42,327 nucleotides of DNA from Gordonia sp. UBA7599 (GTDB lineage Bacteria > Actinomycetota > Actinomycetes > Mycobacteriales > Mycobacteriaceae), in the NCBI GenBank assembly GCA_002477755.1, contig DLKD01000134.1:23231-65557 (forward strand), read 5' to 3'. The stretch's first letter is position 1. Each line of letters starts with the position of its first letter. A program made the translations under genes and the position numbers. The notes beneath the pieces are model-generated. The model was given only the letters and a program-made list of their open reading frames with translations, was not told the DNA's origin and did no database searches. Positions 1 to 7,332 of this stretch are shown one piece after another.

Positions 1-1
1 C

Positions 2-307
2 GGCGAGCAGCAGATGCTCGCCGTCGCCCGGGCACTCGTGCAAAACCCGAAGGTGTTGCTCATCGATGAGATGAGCATGGGGCTGGCGCCGGTGGTCGTG
101 GAGGAGCTGCTGCCCGTGGTCCGCCGGATCGCCGACGAACAGGGCGCGGTCGTCGTCCTCGTCGAGCAGCACGTCCACCTTGCGCTGGAGGTTGCCGACG
201 ACGTCGTCGTCCTGGTGCACGGCGAGATCCGCGACCGTGGACCCGCGGAGGCGTTCCGCGCTGATCCCGACCGGCTGCAGCGCATGTACCTGGGCAGCAC
301 GTACTGA
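2..307 (+). CDS. livF: ABC transporter ATP-binding protein, LivF type (C-terminal part)
   Basis: Only the end of the gene is in the window; the 5' part lies before base 1. The readable frame begins GEQQMLAVARAL, the tail of the ABC signature (LSGGEQQ), followed by the Walker B stretch VLLIDEMSMGLAP and the switch histidine in VVLVEQHVHLAL. The E-M-S-M-G-L-A-P form and the ending with MYLGS are typical of LivF, one of the two ATPases of branched-chain amino acid type (HAAT) importers. It would power uptake through a LivHM-like permease that is not in view. A substrate-binding lipoprotein follows 52 bases downstream, so both probably belong to one transporter. The substrate cannot be read from the sequence; next to steroid genes a steroid metabolite or organic acid is as possible as an amino acid. 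Confidence 0.88.
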   Translation, partial: GEQQMLAVARALVQNPKVLLIDEMSMGLAPVVVEELLPVVRRIADEQGAVVVLVEQHVHLALEVADDVVVLVHGEIRDRGPAEAFRADPDRLQRMYLGSTY

Positions 308-359
308 GAACACAAACCACTGCGGCCGGCACCGGGCGCAGCCAGTAAAGGAGAAAGAA

Positions 360-1613
360 ATGAAGGAACACACCCTTCCGCGCCGGATTGCGGCGCTGTG
401 TGCGGTGTCCGTGGTGGCGGTACTGGGGATTGCGGGCTGTTCGAGTGACGGCGACGACTCCGGCGGTGTCGACTCGTCGGTCCTGGGCGCGGAGAACAAG
501 GCGACCGGGGAACCGCTGACCATCGGGTTCATCAGCGAGGGCAAGGCTGCGGCCTACGACAACACCAACGAGATCAAGGGTGCCCAGACCGCCGCCTCCT
601 ACATCAACGACCACCTCGGCGGCATCAACGGCCGACCGGTCACCCTCAAGGTGTGCGAGGCGCGCGGCAACCCCGCCGACGCGACCGACTGCGCGAACCA
701 GATGGTGCAGGCCGGCGTCCCGGTGGTGGTCGAGGGTGCGCTCGGCACCGTGGACCAGACCGTCGATGTTCTGAGCAAGGCGAAGATTCCGCTGGTCCTG
801 CACTTCACCTCGTCGCCCAAGACCATGCAGACCCCCGGCGTCTTCGGCTTGATGAACGGCATGGCGTCGATCTTCGGGGCCCCGGCCTACGTCGCCAAGC
901 AGAACAACGTCAAGAGCGCGGCAATCGTCACCATCGACGTACCGGCCGCCGTTGCCGGCACCGCGCAGTTGGGGAAGCTGACGTTCGGCAACGCCGGTGC
1001 GAAGGCCGAGGTTGTGACGATTCCGCCGGGGTCGCCCGACCCGAGCCCTCAGATCGCCGCGGCCGCGAAGGCCAACCCCGGTCTGTACTCGATCCTGGGC
1101 ACCCCCGACTTCTGTGCGCCGGTGATCAAGGCAGTGCGTGCGAGCTCGCCGGAGGCCCAGATCGTCGCCATCGACCGGTGCATCCTCGCTAGCGCAGCCA
1201 AGGCGATCCCCGGCGGGTACAAGGGGGTGAAGGTCGGCACCACGTCGAACCTCGACAAGTCGACCGAAGACGTCAAACTCTTGGCCGCAGCCCTGGACAA
1301 GTACAACAAGGGCACGCCGATCGAGTCGAACTCCGCCTACGGCTGGTCGCCGGTGTTGGCCCTCGCGCGGGCACTGAACGCCTCGAACGCCACGCTGACC
1401 CCGCAGGGCGTCACCGACGGACTGCGCTCGGCTCCGCCGCAGGAATACCCGCTGACCAACGGGATCAAGTTCCAGTGCGACGGCAAGGCGTTCCCGCTCT
1501 CGCCCAACATCTGCAGCGCGGCGGGCATTGTCGCTACCGCGGACGAGGACGGGAAGCTCTCGGACTATCAGATTGTGGACGACGCGACGCTGTTCAAGAT
1601 GCCTCCGCGCTGA
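360..1613 (+). CDS. ABC transporter substrate-binding lipoprotein (branched-chain amino acid type)
   Basis: This 417-residue protein begins with a lipoprotein signal: MKEHTLPRRI, a hydrophobic stretch and the lipobox IAGC at about residues 24-27, so the mature protein would be anchored by its cysteine outside the membrane. The body matches the Peripla_BP_6 fold: an opening LTIGFISEGKAAA, INGRPVTLKVCEARGNP, and AGVPVVVEGALG. I chose ATG 360 because a strong ribosome site (AAAGGAGAAAGAA) lies directly upstream; the same frame is open further upstream, but that part reads as LivF coding sequence in another frame. It follows the LivF-type ATPase and is probably its binding partner. A 17-bp perfect hairpin follows the stop. 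The ligand is unknown. ABC importers for steroid degradation products exist in Rhodococcus (the Cam system), which makes a steroid acid a reasonable guess, not a reading. Confidence 0.87.
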   Translation: MKEHTLPRRIAALCAVSVVAVLGIAGCSSDGDDSGGVDSSVLGAENKATGEPLTIGFISEGKAAAYDNTNEIKGAQTAASYINDHLGGINGRPVTLKVCEARGNPADATDCANQMVQAGVPVVVEGALGTVDQTVDVLSKAKIPLVLHFTSSPKTMQTPGVFGLMNGMASIFGAPAYVAKQNNVKSAAIVTIDVPAAVAGTAQLGKLTFGNAGAKAEVVTIPPGSPDPSPQIAAAAKANPGLYSILGTPDFCAPVIKAVRASSPEAQIVAIDRCILASAAKAIPGGYKGVKVGTTSNLDKSTEDVKLLAAALDKYNKGTPIESNSAYGWSPVLALARALNASNATLTPQGVTDGLRSAPPQEYPLTNGIKFQCDGKAFPLSPNICSAAGIVATADEDGKLSDYQIVDDATLFKMPPR

Positions 1614-1644
1614 CGCACGGTTCGCACGCAACAGCTACCGAATC

Positions 1645-1680
1645 CAACACCACCTACCGTTGCAACGGTAGGTGGTGTTG
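1645..1680. terminator. Perfect 17-bp hairpin between convergent genes
   Basis: Arms of 17 nt (CAACACCACCTACCGTT and its exact complement) flank a 2-nt centre. It lies 31 bases after the binding-protein stop and 24 bases before the end of the convergent doxX gene. The T-run is weak (ATTTGTGT) on the plus side. Its symmetry and place suggest a bidirectional terminator. Confidence 0.75.
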
Positions 1681-1704
1681 ATTTGTGTAGCGGTTGTGCC
1701 GGTG

Positions 1705-2217
1705 CTACTCGGCGGCCACCGGTGGGCGGAAGAAGAGGACCAGCTGGCCGATGGCCGCGATGATGCCGACGCCGCCGGCGATCAGCGCGGTCCAGCCCGA
1801 GCCGACCGCACCCAGGATGCCGCAATCGATGGCGTGGTCGACCGAGTAGCGGCCAGGTCCGGTGACCGCGACGCTGAACGCGATGACCGCGAGGATCATG
1901 TTGTACTCCCAGCCGTCGCCGACGATGAAGAAGCCGTTGCGGCGGTGGCTGGTCCACGCGGCCACGATCATCACGGCGATCATCCCGGACGCGGCCAGTG
2001 GGGTGAGGAGTCCGGCGGCGAACAGGAGACCGGTGCCCATCTCGGTGAGTGATGCCGCGTAGGCATGGACGCGGCCGGGCTTCATACCGATCGAGTCGAA
2101 CCACCGTGCGGTGCCAGCGATGCGGCCGCCGCGGAACATCTTCTGGTAGCCGTGGGCGGCCAGTGTGATTCCGGTGACGACGCGCAGGATGAGTAGGCCG
2201 GTGTCGAGTGCGTCCAC
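1705..2217 (-). CDS. DoxX family membrane protein
   Basis: A 170-residue protein with four hydrophobic segments (around residues 7-25, 58-80, 100-120 and 140-163). The opening LLILRVVTGITLAAHGYQKMFRGG and the later ASLTEMGTGLLFAAGLLTPLAA are typical of DoxX/DoxD-like proteins. These are small inner-membrane proteins; some relatives are linked to quinone-coupled oxidation or redox stress, but the role here is not defined. The start is GTG at 2217, preceded on the minus strand by GAGAGAAGGATC as ribosome site. It is transcribed away from the fused acyl-CoA dehydrogenase gene, and the shared 185-bp region holds an AT-rich palindrome near doxX and a KstR-type box nearer the dehydrogenase. Confidence 0.85.
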   Translation of the reverse strand: MDALDTGLLILRVVTGITLAAHGYQKMFRGGRIAGTARWFDSIGMKPGRVHAYAASLTEMGTGLLFAAGLLTPLAASGMIAVMIVAAWTSHRRNGFFIVGDGWEYNMILAVIAFSVAVTGPGRYSVDHAIDCGILGAVGSGWTALIAGGVGIIAAIGQLVLFFRPPVAAE

Positions 2218-2247
2218 GGTAGATCCTTCTCTCTGGAGCTTGTGGTG

Positions 2248-2267
2248 TTAATTGGTTAACTGATTAA
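2248..2267. promoter_or_regulatory. AT-rich imperfect palindrome upstream of doxX
   Basis: TTAATTGGTTAACTGATTAA has matching TTAAT/ATTAA ends around a central GTTAAC. It stands out in DNA of very high GC and lies 31 bases before the doxX start. It could be an operator or part of the doxX promoter. No regulator can be assigned. Confidence 0.4.
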
Positions 2268-2324
2268 ACCACTGTGGCGACGCCGCGTCGATTGGGCGGT
2301 GGTACGCCCCCGCCGCAACAGAAG

Positions 2325-2338
2325 TAGAACCTGTTCTA
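2325..2338 (+). promoter_or_regulatory. KstR-type operator before the side-chain operon
   Basis: TAGAACCTGTTCTA fits the published KstR consensus TnnAACnnGTTnnA at every fixed position and is a perfect 6-2-6 palindrome. KstR is the TetR-family repressor of the cholesterol regulon in mycobacteria and rhodococci. The last two bases begin TAGTAT, a plausible -10 hexamer pointing toward the fused acyl-CoA dehydrogenase gene, so a bound repressor would cover the promoter. Confidence 0.75.
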
Positions 2339-2402
2339 GTATTGCGGGTGTAAACCCACTACATTGGTGGGGAACCAGTTCTCATTCCCGGGAGAGGCGA
2401 CG

Positions 2403-4670
2403 GTGGATTTCAGTCTTGACGCGGCGGCGGTCGCGGTTGCGGATGTGGCCGAAGACGTCTTCACCAGGACCGTTTCGGATCCGGCGGCCAAGTTCGCCGA
2501 CGTGGACGGCTTCGATCGTGCGGTGTGGCAGGCCATGGTGGATGCCGGTTTGCTCGCGCTGCCGCTGCCCGAGGCGGCCGGCGGCGACGACCTCGATGCC
2601 ACCGCACTCCTTCCGTTGCTGCGCCGCATGGGCAAGGCCTCGGCGGTCACCCCCGCGCTCGGCACCCTGGCGGCCGCACTAGCCCTGGCCGGCCACAACG
2701 GCTCGGCCGTCCGCCTCGCACCGTTCGGCTCCGGCGACTGGCTCGCGGTCGCCATCCGTGAGACCGGCGCGGGGTTGCTCGACGAGCCCACCACCCGCCT
2801 CGACGGCGGTGCGCTGACCGGAACCAAGACCGGTGTCCTGTGCGCCCACGGCGCCGCGGCCTTCCTGGTCACCGCACGTCGCGCCGATGGCACAGGTGTG
2901 GTCGTATGGGTGCCCGCTGACGCCGCCGGCATCACGGTCCAGCGCACTCCTGCCTCCAGCGGGTGGGGCGAATTCACTGTGCGCTTCGACGATGTCACCG
3001 TCGCCGATGACGACGTCGCGCCGATCACCCCGCAGGTCCTTCTCGACTACTACCGCTTCGTGCTGAACGCCTACGCCGACGGGCTGATCGACGGCGCGAC
3101 CGCGATGACTGCGACCCACGTCAGCACGCGCCACCAGTTCGGCAAGCCGATCGCCCTGTTCCAGGCCGTCGGCCAGCAACTCGCCGACATCTACGTCATC
3201 GGGCGGTCGCTGAACCTGACCACGACGGCGTCGGCATGGCGCCTGGCCAACGGTCTCGACGCCGCTTCCGACATCGCCATCGGCACCTACTGGACCGCCG
3301 CCGAGGTGCCCGCGACGATGCGCACCATGACGCACCTGCACGGCGGGATCGGCGTCGACGTCACCTACCCGCTGCACCGCTACTTCTCCATCGCCAAGGA
3401 CCTCGCGCGCCTCGTCGGCGGCTCGGGCACCCTCGACGAGCTCGCCGACGCCCAGCGCCGCGCCGCGGACGCCCCCGCGGCCGACCTGCAGCCCGAAGAC
3501 GGCATGTTCATCGACCTCACACCGGAGCAGCGCGCTCTGCGCGACGAGGTCCGCACCTACTTCGAGACACTTATCGATCCCAACGACGAAGAAACCCTGC
3601 TCGTCGAGCGCCACGGCGCGACGCTGCGCAAGGTCGTCAAGCAGATGGGCTCGGACGGCTGGCTCGGCGTCGGCTGGCCGACGCAGTTCGGCGGCAAGGG
3701 CTTCGGCGACATCGAGCAGCAGATCTTCACCAACGAGGCCGTCCGCGCCGACGTCCCGTTGCCGTCGGTCACGCTGCAGACGGTCGGCCCGACGCTGCAG
3801 GTGCACGGCAACGACGAACAGAAGGCCAAGTTCCTGCCCGCGATCCTGGCCGGCGACGTCCACTTCGCCATCGGCTACACCGAGCCCGACGCCGGCACCG
3901 ACCTCGCGTCCCTCACGACGACGGCGGTGCTCGACGGCGACCACTACGTCGTCAACGGGCAGAAGATCTTCACCACCGGCGGCCACGACGCCGACTACGT
4001 CTGGCTCGCGGTGCGCACTGATCCCACCGCGCCCAAGCACAAAGGGATCTCGATCCTCATCGTCGACACCACCGACCCCGGCTACACCTGGACGCCGATC
4101 ATCACCGCCGACGGCGCCCACCACGTCAACGCCACCTACTACACCGACGTCAAGGTGCCGGTGTCGATGCGCGTCGGCGAAGAGGGCGACGGCTGGAAGC
4201 TGATCACCACCCAGCTCAACCACGAGCGCGTCATGCTCGGCCCGGCCGGGCGCATCGAGGGCGTCGCCACCCGCGTGCGCGAGTGGGCGTCGCGCCCCGG
4301 TCCCGACGGCTCGCCGATCGCAGCGGTTCCCGACGTCGCCCGCGCGCTTGCTCAGATCAGCGCCTACGCGCGCATCAACGAACTGCTGAACTGGCAGGTG
4401 GCCTCCACCGGCGAGGCGATCTCGATGGCCGATGCCGCCGCGACCAAGGTGTTCTCCACTGAGCGCATCCAGACGATCATGCGCCTGGCCGATGACATCC
4501 TCGGCCGCTACGGCGACTTCACCGATCCGGAGACCGCCGCGCTCGTCGACTGGCTCGACGTGCAGGCCAAGCGCAACGTCGTCATCACGTTCGGCGGCGG
4601 CGTCAACGAGGTCATGCGCGACATGATCGCGACCGCCGGGCTCGGACTACCGCGGGCGCCGCGCCAATGA
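2403..4670 (+). CDS. chsE1-chsE2: Fused acyl-CoA dehydrogenase, ChsE1 (FadE28) + ChsE2 (FadE29)
   Basis: The 755-residue protein holds two acyl-CoA dehydrogenase units. Residues 1 to about 345 resemble FadE28/ChsE1 (VTPALGTLAAA, RHQFGKPIALFQAVGQQLADIY, HLHGGIGVDVTYPLHRYFS). From residue 368 (ATG codon at 3504) it reads like a complete FadE29/ChsE2 starting MFIDLTPEQR, with VPLPSVTLQTVGPTLQVHG, GYTEPDAGTDLASL, NGQKIFTTG and FGGGVNEVMRDMI. In M. tuberculosis these are separate genes forming an alpha2beta2 enzyme that oxidises the three-carbon side chain of steroid-22-oyl-CoA (3-OPC-CoA). An Ala/Asp-rich linker of about 22 residues joins them here. GTG 2403 is chosen because GGGAGAGGCGAC precedes it. 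The known fused enzyme FadE34/ChsE3 was considered, but both halves look closer to FadE28 and FadE29, and the neighbours (ChsH, Ltp2) match the fadE28-fadE29 operon. Confidence 0.85.
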   Translation: MDFSLDAAAVAVADVAEDVFTRTVSDPAAKFADVDGFDRAVWQAMVDAGLLALPLPEAAGGDDLDATALLPLLRRMGKASAVTPALGTLAAALALAGHNGSAVRLAPFGSGDWLAVAIRETGAGLLDEPTTRLDGGALTGTKTGVLCAHGAAAFLVTARRADGTGVVVWVPADAAGITVQRTPASSGWGEFTVRFDDVTVADDDVAPITPQVLLDYYRFVLNAYADGLIDGATAMTATHVSTRHQFGKPIALFQAVGQQLADIYVIGRSLNLTTTASAWRLANGLDAASDIAIGTYWTAAEVPATMRTMTHLHGGIGVDVTYPLHRYFSIAKDLARLVGGSGTLDELADAQRRAADAPAADLQPEDGMFIDLTPEQRALRDEVRTYFETLIDPNDEETLLVERHGATLRKVVKQMGSDGWLGVGWPTQFGGKGFGDIEQQIFTNEAVRADVPLPSVTLQTVGPTLQVHGNDEQKAKFLPAILAGDVHFAIGYTEPDAGTDLASLTTTAVLDGDHYVVNGQKIFTTGGHDADYVWLAVRTDPTAPKHKGISILIVDTTDPGYTWTPIITADGAHHVNATYYTDVKVPVSMRVGEEGDGWKLITTQLNHERVMLGPAGRIEGVATRVREWASRPGPDGSPIAAVPDVARALAQISAYARINELLNWQVASTGEAISMADAAATKVFSTERIQTIMRLADDILGRYGDFTDPETAALVDWLDVQAKRNVVITFGGGVNEVMRDMIATAGLGLPRAPRQ

Positions 4671-4689
4671 CCGGCCGATAGGGGAGACA

Positions 4690-6114
4690 GTGGATACTGC
4701 GGAGATTCTCGCCGCGGCCACCCGCATCAAAGATGCGGGCGCCAGCGCACCCAAGAAAGGCCGTGATCCGGTCAATTTGCCCATGATCCACAACTGGGTC
4801 GAAGCAATGGGCGACGACAACCCGGTCTACGTCGACGATGCGGCGGCGCGCGCCGCCGGGCACGACGGAATCGTGGCACCACCGGCCATGGCCCAGGTGT
4901 GGACGATGCGCGGACTGCACGGACAGCGCACCGAGGACGATCCGCTGGGCCTGGCCACCAACCTCTTCGACGAGGCCGGTTACACCTCCGTGGTCGCCAC
5001 CAACTGCGATTCGGTCTACCACCGCTATCTGCGGCCCGGGGAGGAGGTCACGCTGTCGGCGGAGTTGATCGAGGTGGTCGGCCCCAAGCAGACCGCACTG
5101 GGTGAAGGCTGGTTCTTCACCACCCACAACACGTGGCGGGTCGGTGACGAGGCCGTCGCCGAGATGGATTTCCGGATCCTCAAGTTCAAACCGGGGACGG
5201 CGGCGGTGAAGCCGCCGAAGCCGGGGACGCTGGATCCCGCCAAGCTGATCCGCCCGCAATCGTCGAGGGACACCGAGTTTTTCTGGGAGGGCGTTGCCGC
5301 CCACGAGCTGCGCATCCAACGCGTACCGGACGGGACGTTGCAGCACCCGCCGATTCCGGCGACGTGGACCACTCGTGGCGACGACGGCGTCTACGCCACC
5401 ACCGACTACGTCGTCGCGTCGGGGGAGGGGACGGTCTTCAGCTACGTCGTGCACCACGCCCCGCGCGTGCCCGGTCGCACACTGCCGTTCGTCGTGGCGC
5501 TGGTCGAGTTGGCCGAGGGGGTACGGATGCTCGGCGAACTGCGCGACGTCGATCCCGCCGACGTGGAGATCGGCATGCCCGTGCGTGTGGAGTTCCTCGA
5601 TTTCCCCGCTGACGAGCAGAGCCCCGACGGTTGGTCGAACTACGCCTGGGTCCCCGCCGAGCGAGCCCAAGATCCCGCCGAGCGAGCCCAGAATCCCGCC
5701 GAGCGAGCCCAAGAATCCGCCGAGCGAGCCCTCCCGCCCCTCACGATCGAAGCGACGCCGACCTTCGTCGTCTCGACCGCTCTGGCGACCCGCGACTTCC
5801 AGGACGTGCACCACGACCGCGACCTGGCACAGCAGCGCGGGTCCAAGGACATCTTCGTCAACATCCTCACCGACACCGGCCTGGTGGAGCGGTTCGTCAC
5901 AGACTGGGCGGGCCCAGCAGCGCGGGTCGGGTCGATCGCGCTGAAACTCGGCGTCCCCTGGTACGCCTACGACACCCTCACCTTCACCGGCGAGGTCACC
6001 AACGTCGACGGGGACCGGACCACCGTCGCGGTGACCGGCACCAACAGCCTGGGCCGCCACGTCATCTCGACGGTGACGGTGACCGGCGCCGCTAGCGAAG
6101 GGAACGACCGATGA
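4690..6114 (+). CDS. chsH2-chsH1: Fused steroid enoyl-CoA hydratase, ChsH2 + ChsH1
   Basis: This 474-residue protein joins two subunits that are separate in M. tuberculosis (Rv3542c and Rv3541c). Residues 1 to about 180 form a MaoC-like hotdog domain (PVNLPMIHNWVEAMGDDNPVY), and about 190-322 a DUF35/OB-fold domain that in ChsH2 binds the aldolase Ltp2. Residues 323-350 are four repeats of AERAxxP type. Residues 351-474 match ChsH1, with the hydratase Asp369 and His374 in RDFQDVHHD, then GSKDIFVNILTDTG and LGVPWYAYDT. The enzyme would hydrate the 17(20)-ene-22-oyl-CoA made by ChsE1-ChsE2. The start is GTG 4690 after AGGGGAG, and the gene overlaps ltp2 by ATGA. Fusion fixes a 1:1 ratio of the two hotdog halves. 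The repeat linker is unusual and also occurs as intergenic DNA at 33233. Confidence 0.88.
   Translation: MDTAEILAAATRIKDAGASAPKKGRDPVNLPMIHNWVEAMGDDNPVYVDDAAARAAGHDGIVAPPAMAQVWTMRGLHGQRTEDDPLGLATNLFDEAGYTSVVATNCDSVYHRYLRPGEEVTLSAELIEVVGPKQTALGEGWFFTTHNTWRVGDEAVAEMDFRILKFKPGTAAVKPPKPGTLDPAKLIRPQSSRDTEFFWEGVAAHELRIQRVPDGTLQHPPIPATWTTRGDDGVYATTDYVVASGEGTVFSYVVHHAPRVPGRTLPFVVALVELAEGVRMLGELRDVDPADVEIGMPVRVEFLDFPADEQSPDGWSNYAWVPAERAQDPAERAQNPAERAQESAERALPPLTIEATPTFVVSTALATRDFQDVHHDRDLAQQRGSKDIFVNILTDTGLVERFVTDWAGPAARVGSIALKLGVPWYAYDTLTFTGEVTNVDGDRTTVAVTGTNSLGRHVISTVTVTGAASEGNDR
5656..5736 (+). repeat. In-frame tandem repeat, four 21-nt units, coding the ChsH2-ChsH1 linker
   Basis: Units begin at 5656, 5677, 5698 and 5719, each with the core GCCGAGCGAGCC; the fourth diverges after the core. 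Because 21 nt is seven codons, the reading frame is kept and the protein reads AERAQDP, AERAQNP, AERAQES, AERALPP. The same 21-nt unit occurs three times at 33233-33295 outside genes. Confidence 0.9.
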
Positions 6115-7283
6115 GCCTCTCGGGCGCGGCCGCCATCGTCGGAATCGGCGCGACGGACTTCTCCAAGGACTCCGGGCGCAGCGAGTTGCGCCTGGCGGCC
6201 GAGGCGGTCAACGCAGCTCTCGCCGACGCGGGGCTGACGCCGGCCGACGTCGACGGCCTGGTCACCTTCACGATGGACACCAACATGGAGGTGGCCGTCG
6301 CCCGTGCCACCGGCATGGGGGAGCTGACCTATTTCTCCCGCATCCACTACGGCGGCGGCGCAGCCTGTTCAACGGTGCAGCAGGCGGCGATGGCTGTCGC
6401 GACAGGTGTGTGCGACGTCGTCGTCGCCTACCGCGCGTTCAACGAGCGCTCCGGCAACCGGTTCGGCCAGGTGAGTGCCGCGGTCGCGACGCAGGCCACT
6501 TCGTCGGGCACCGACAACGCCTTCTCCTACCCGCACGGGCTCTCCACCCCGGCGGCGTTCGTCGCCATGGTCGCGCAGCGCTACATGTACGAGTGCGGCG
6601 CCACCAGCGAGGACTTCGGCCGGATCGCCGTCGTCGACCGCTTGCACGCGGCGAACAACCCGAAGGCCTTCTTCTACGGCAAGCCGATCACGTTGGAGGA
6701 GCATCAGGCGTCGCGTTACATTGCCGAGCCGCTGCACCTGCTGGACTGCTGCCAGGAGACCGACGGTGGTGTCGCGCTCGTCATCGTGTCCGCTGAGCGC
6801 GCCAAGGATCTTCCGCACCCGCCGGCCGTCATCGCGGGCGCGGCATCGGGCAGCGGTAACGACCAATACATCATGACCAGCTACTACCGCGACGAGCTGG
6901 CGGGCCTGCCCGAGATGGGCCTCGTCGGCCGCCAGTTGTGGGAGCAGTCGGGATTGTCGCCGACGGACATGGACGCGGCCATCCTCTACGACCACTTCAC
7001 GCCCTACACGCTGATGCAACTCGAGGAACTCGGGTTCTGCGGGCGCGGCGAGGCCAAGGACTTCGTCAGCGAGCCCGGCGCTCTTGAAGTTGGCGGACGG
7101 CTCCCGCTCAACACCCACGGCGGCCAGCTCGGCGAGGCCTACATTCACGGGATGAACGGCATCGCCGAGGGCGTCCGCCAGTTGCGCGGCACCTCGGTCA
7201 ACCAGGTGCCCGACCTTGCCAAGATCGTCGTCACGGCTGGTACCGGCGTCCCCACCAGCGGCCTCGTCCTCACCGCCCCCTGA
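6111..7283 (+). CDS. ltp2: Steroid side-chain retro-aldolase Ltp2 (thiolase-like)
   Basis: A 390-residue thiolase-superfamily protein. The N-terminal MSLSGAAAIVGIGATDFSKDSGRSELRLAAEAVNAALADAG and the later THGGQLGEAYIHGMNG are typical of the SCP-x/Ltp group that lacks true thiolase activity. Tyr293 (ILYDHFTP) and Tyr344 (GEAYIHG) match the tyrosines reported as catalytic in Ltp2 of Thermomonospora curvata. The enzyme cleaves 17-hydroxy-3-oxo-4-pregnene-20-carboxyl-CoA to androstenedione and propionyl-CoA and works in complex with the DUF35 domain of ChsH2, encoded directly upstream in the fused gene. The ATG overlaps the chsH stop (ATGA), so translation is likely coupled. The gene order dehydrogenase-hydratase-aldolase repeats the end of the M. 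tuberculosis igr operon. Confidence 0.92.
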   Translation: MSLSGAAAIVGIGATDFSKDSGRSELRLAAEAVNAALADAGLTPADVDGLVTFTMDTNMEVAVARATGMGELTYFSRIHYGGGAACSTVQQAAMAVATGVCDVVVAYRAFNERSGNRFGQVSAAVATQATSSGTDNAFSYPHGLSTPAAFVAMVAQRYMYECGATSEDFGRIAVVDRLHAANNPKAFFYGKPITLEEHQASRYIAEPLHLLDCCQETDGGVALVIVSAERAKDLPHPPAVIAGAASGSGNDQYIMTSYYRDELAGLPEMGLVGRQLWEQSGLSPTDMDAAILYDHFTPYTLMQLEELGFCGRGEAKDFVSEPGALEVGGRLPLNTHGGQLGEAYIHGMNGIAEGVRQLRGTSVNQVPDLAKIVVTAGTGVPTSGLVLTAP

Positions 7284-7332
7284 CCAGCACACAAACCACC
7301 CGGCCCCGACGCACGCGCCCCAAGGAGTCACC

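Noticed and set aside
60-1631. Long open frame on the minus strand opposite the LivF and binding-protein genes
   Set aside because: It is the high-GC shadow of the real plus-strand genes: no family features, Arg/Gly-rich composition, no ribosome site. The same holds for the long antisense frames at 2679-4223, 4612-6060, 7270-9111 and 29984-31411.
2403-4670. FadE34/ChsE3, the known natural two-domain steroid acyl-CoA dehydrogenase
   Set aside because: First considered because of the double-domain length. The halves look closer to FadE28 and FadE29, and the next genes are ChsH and Ltp2 as in the fadE28-fadE29 operon. A tree would settle it.
5656-5736. CRISPR-like or phase-variable coding repeat
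   Set aside because: The units are directly adjacent without spacers, and 21 nt keeps the frame, so changes in copy number would lengthen the linker but not switch the gene off.
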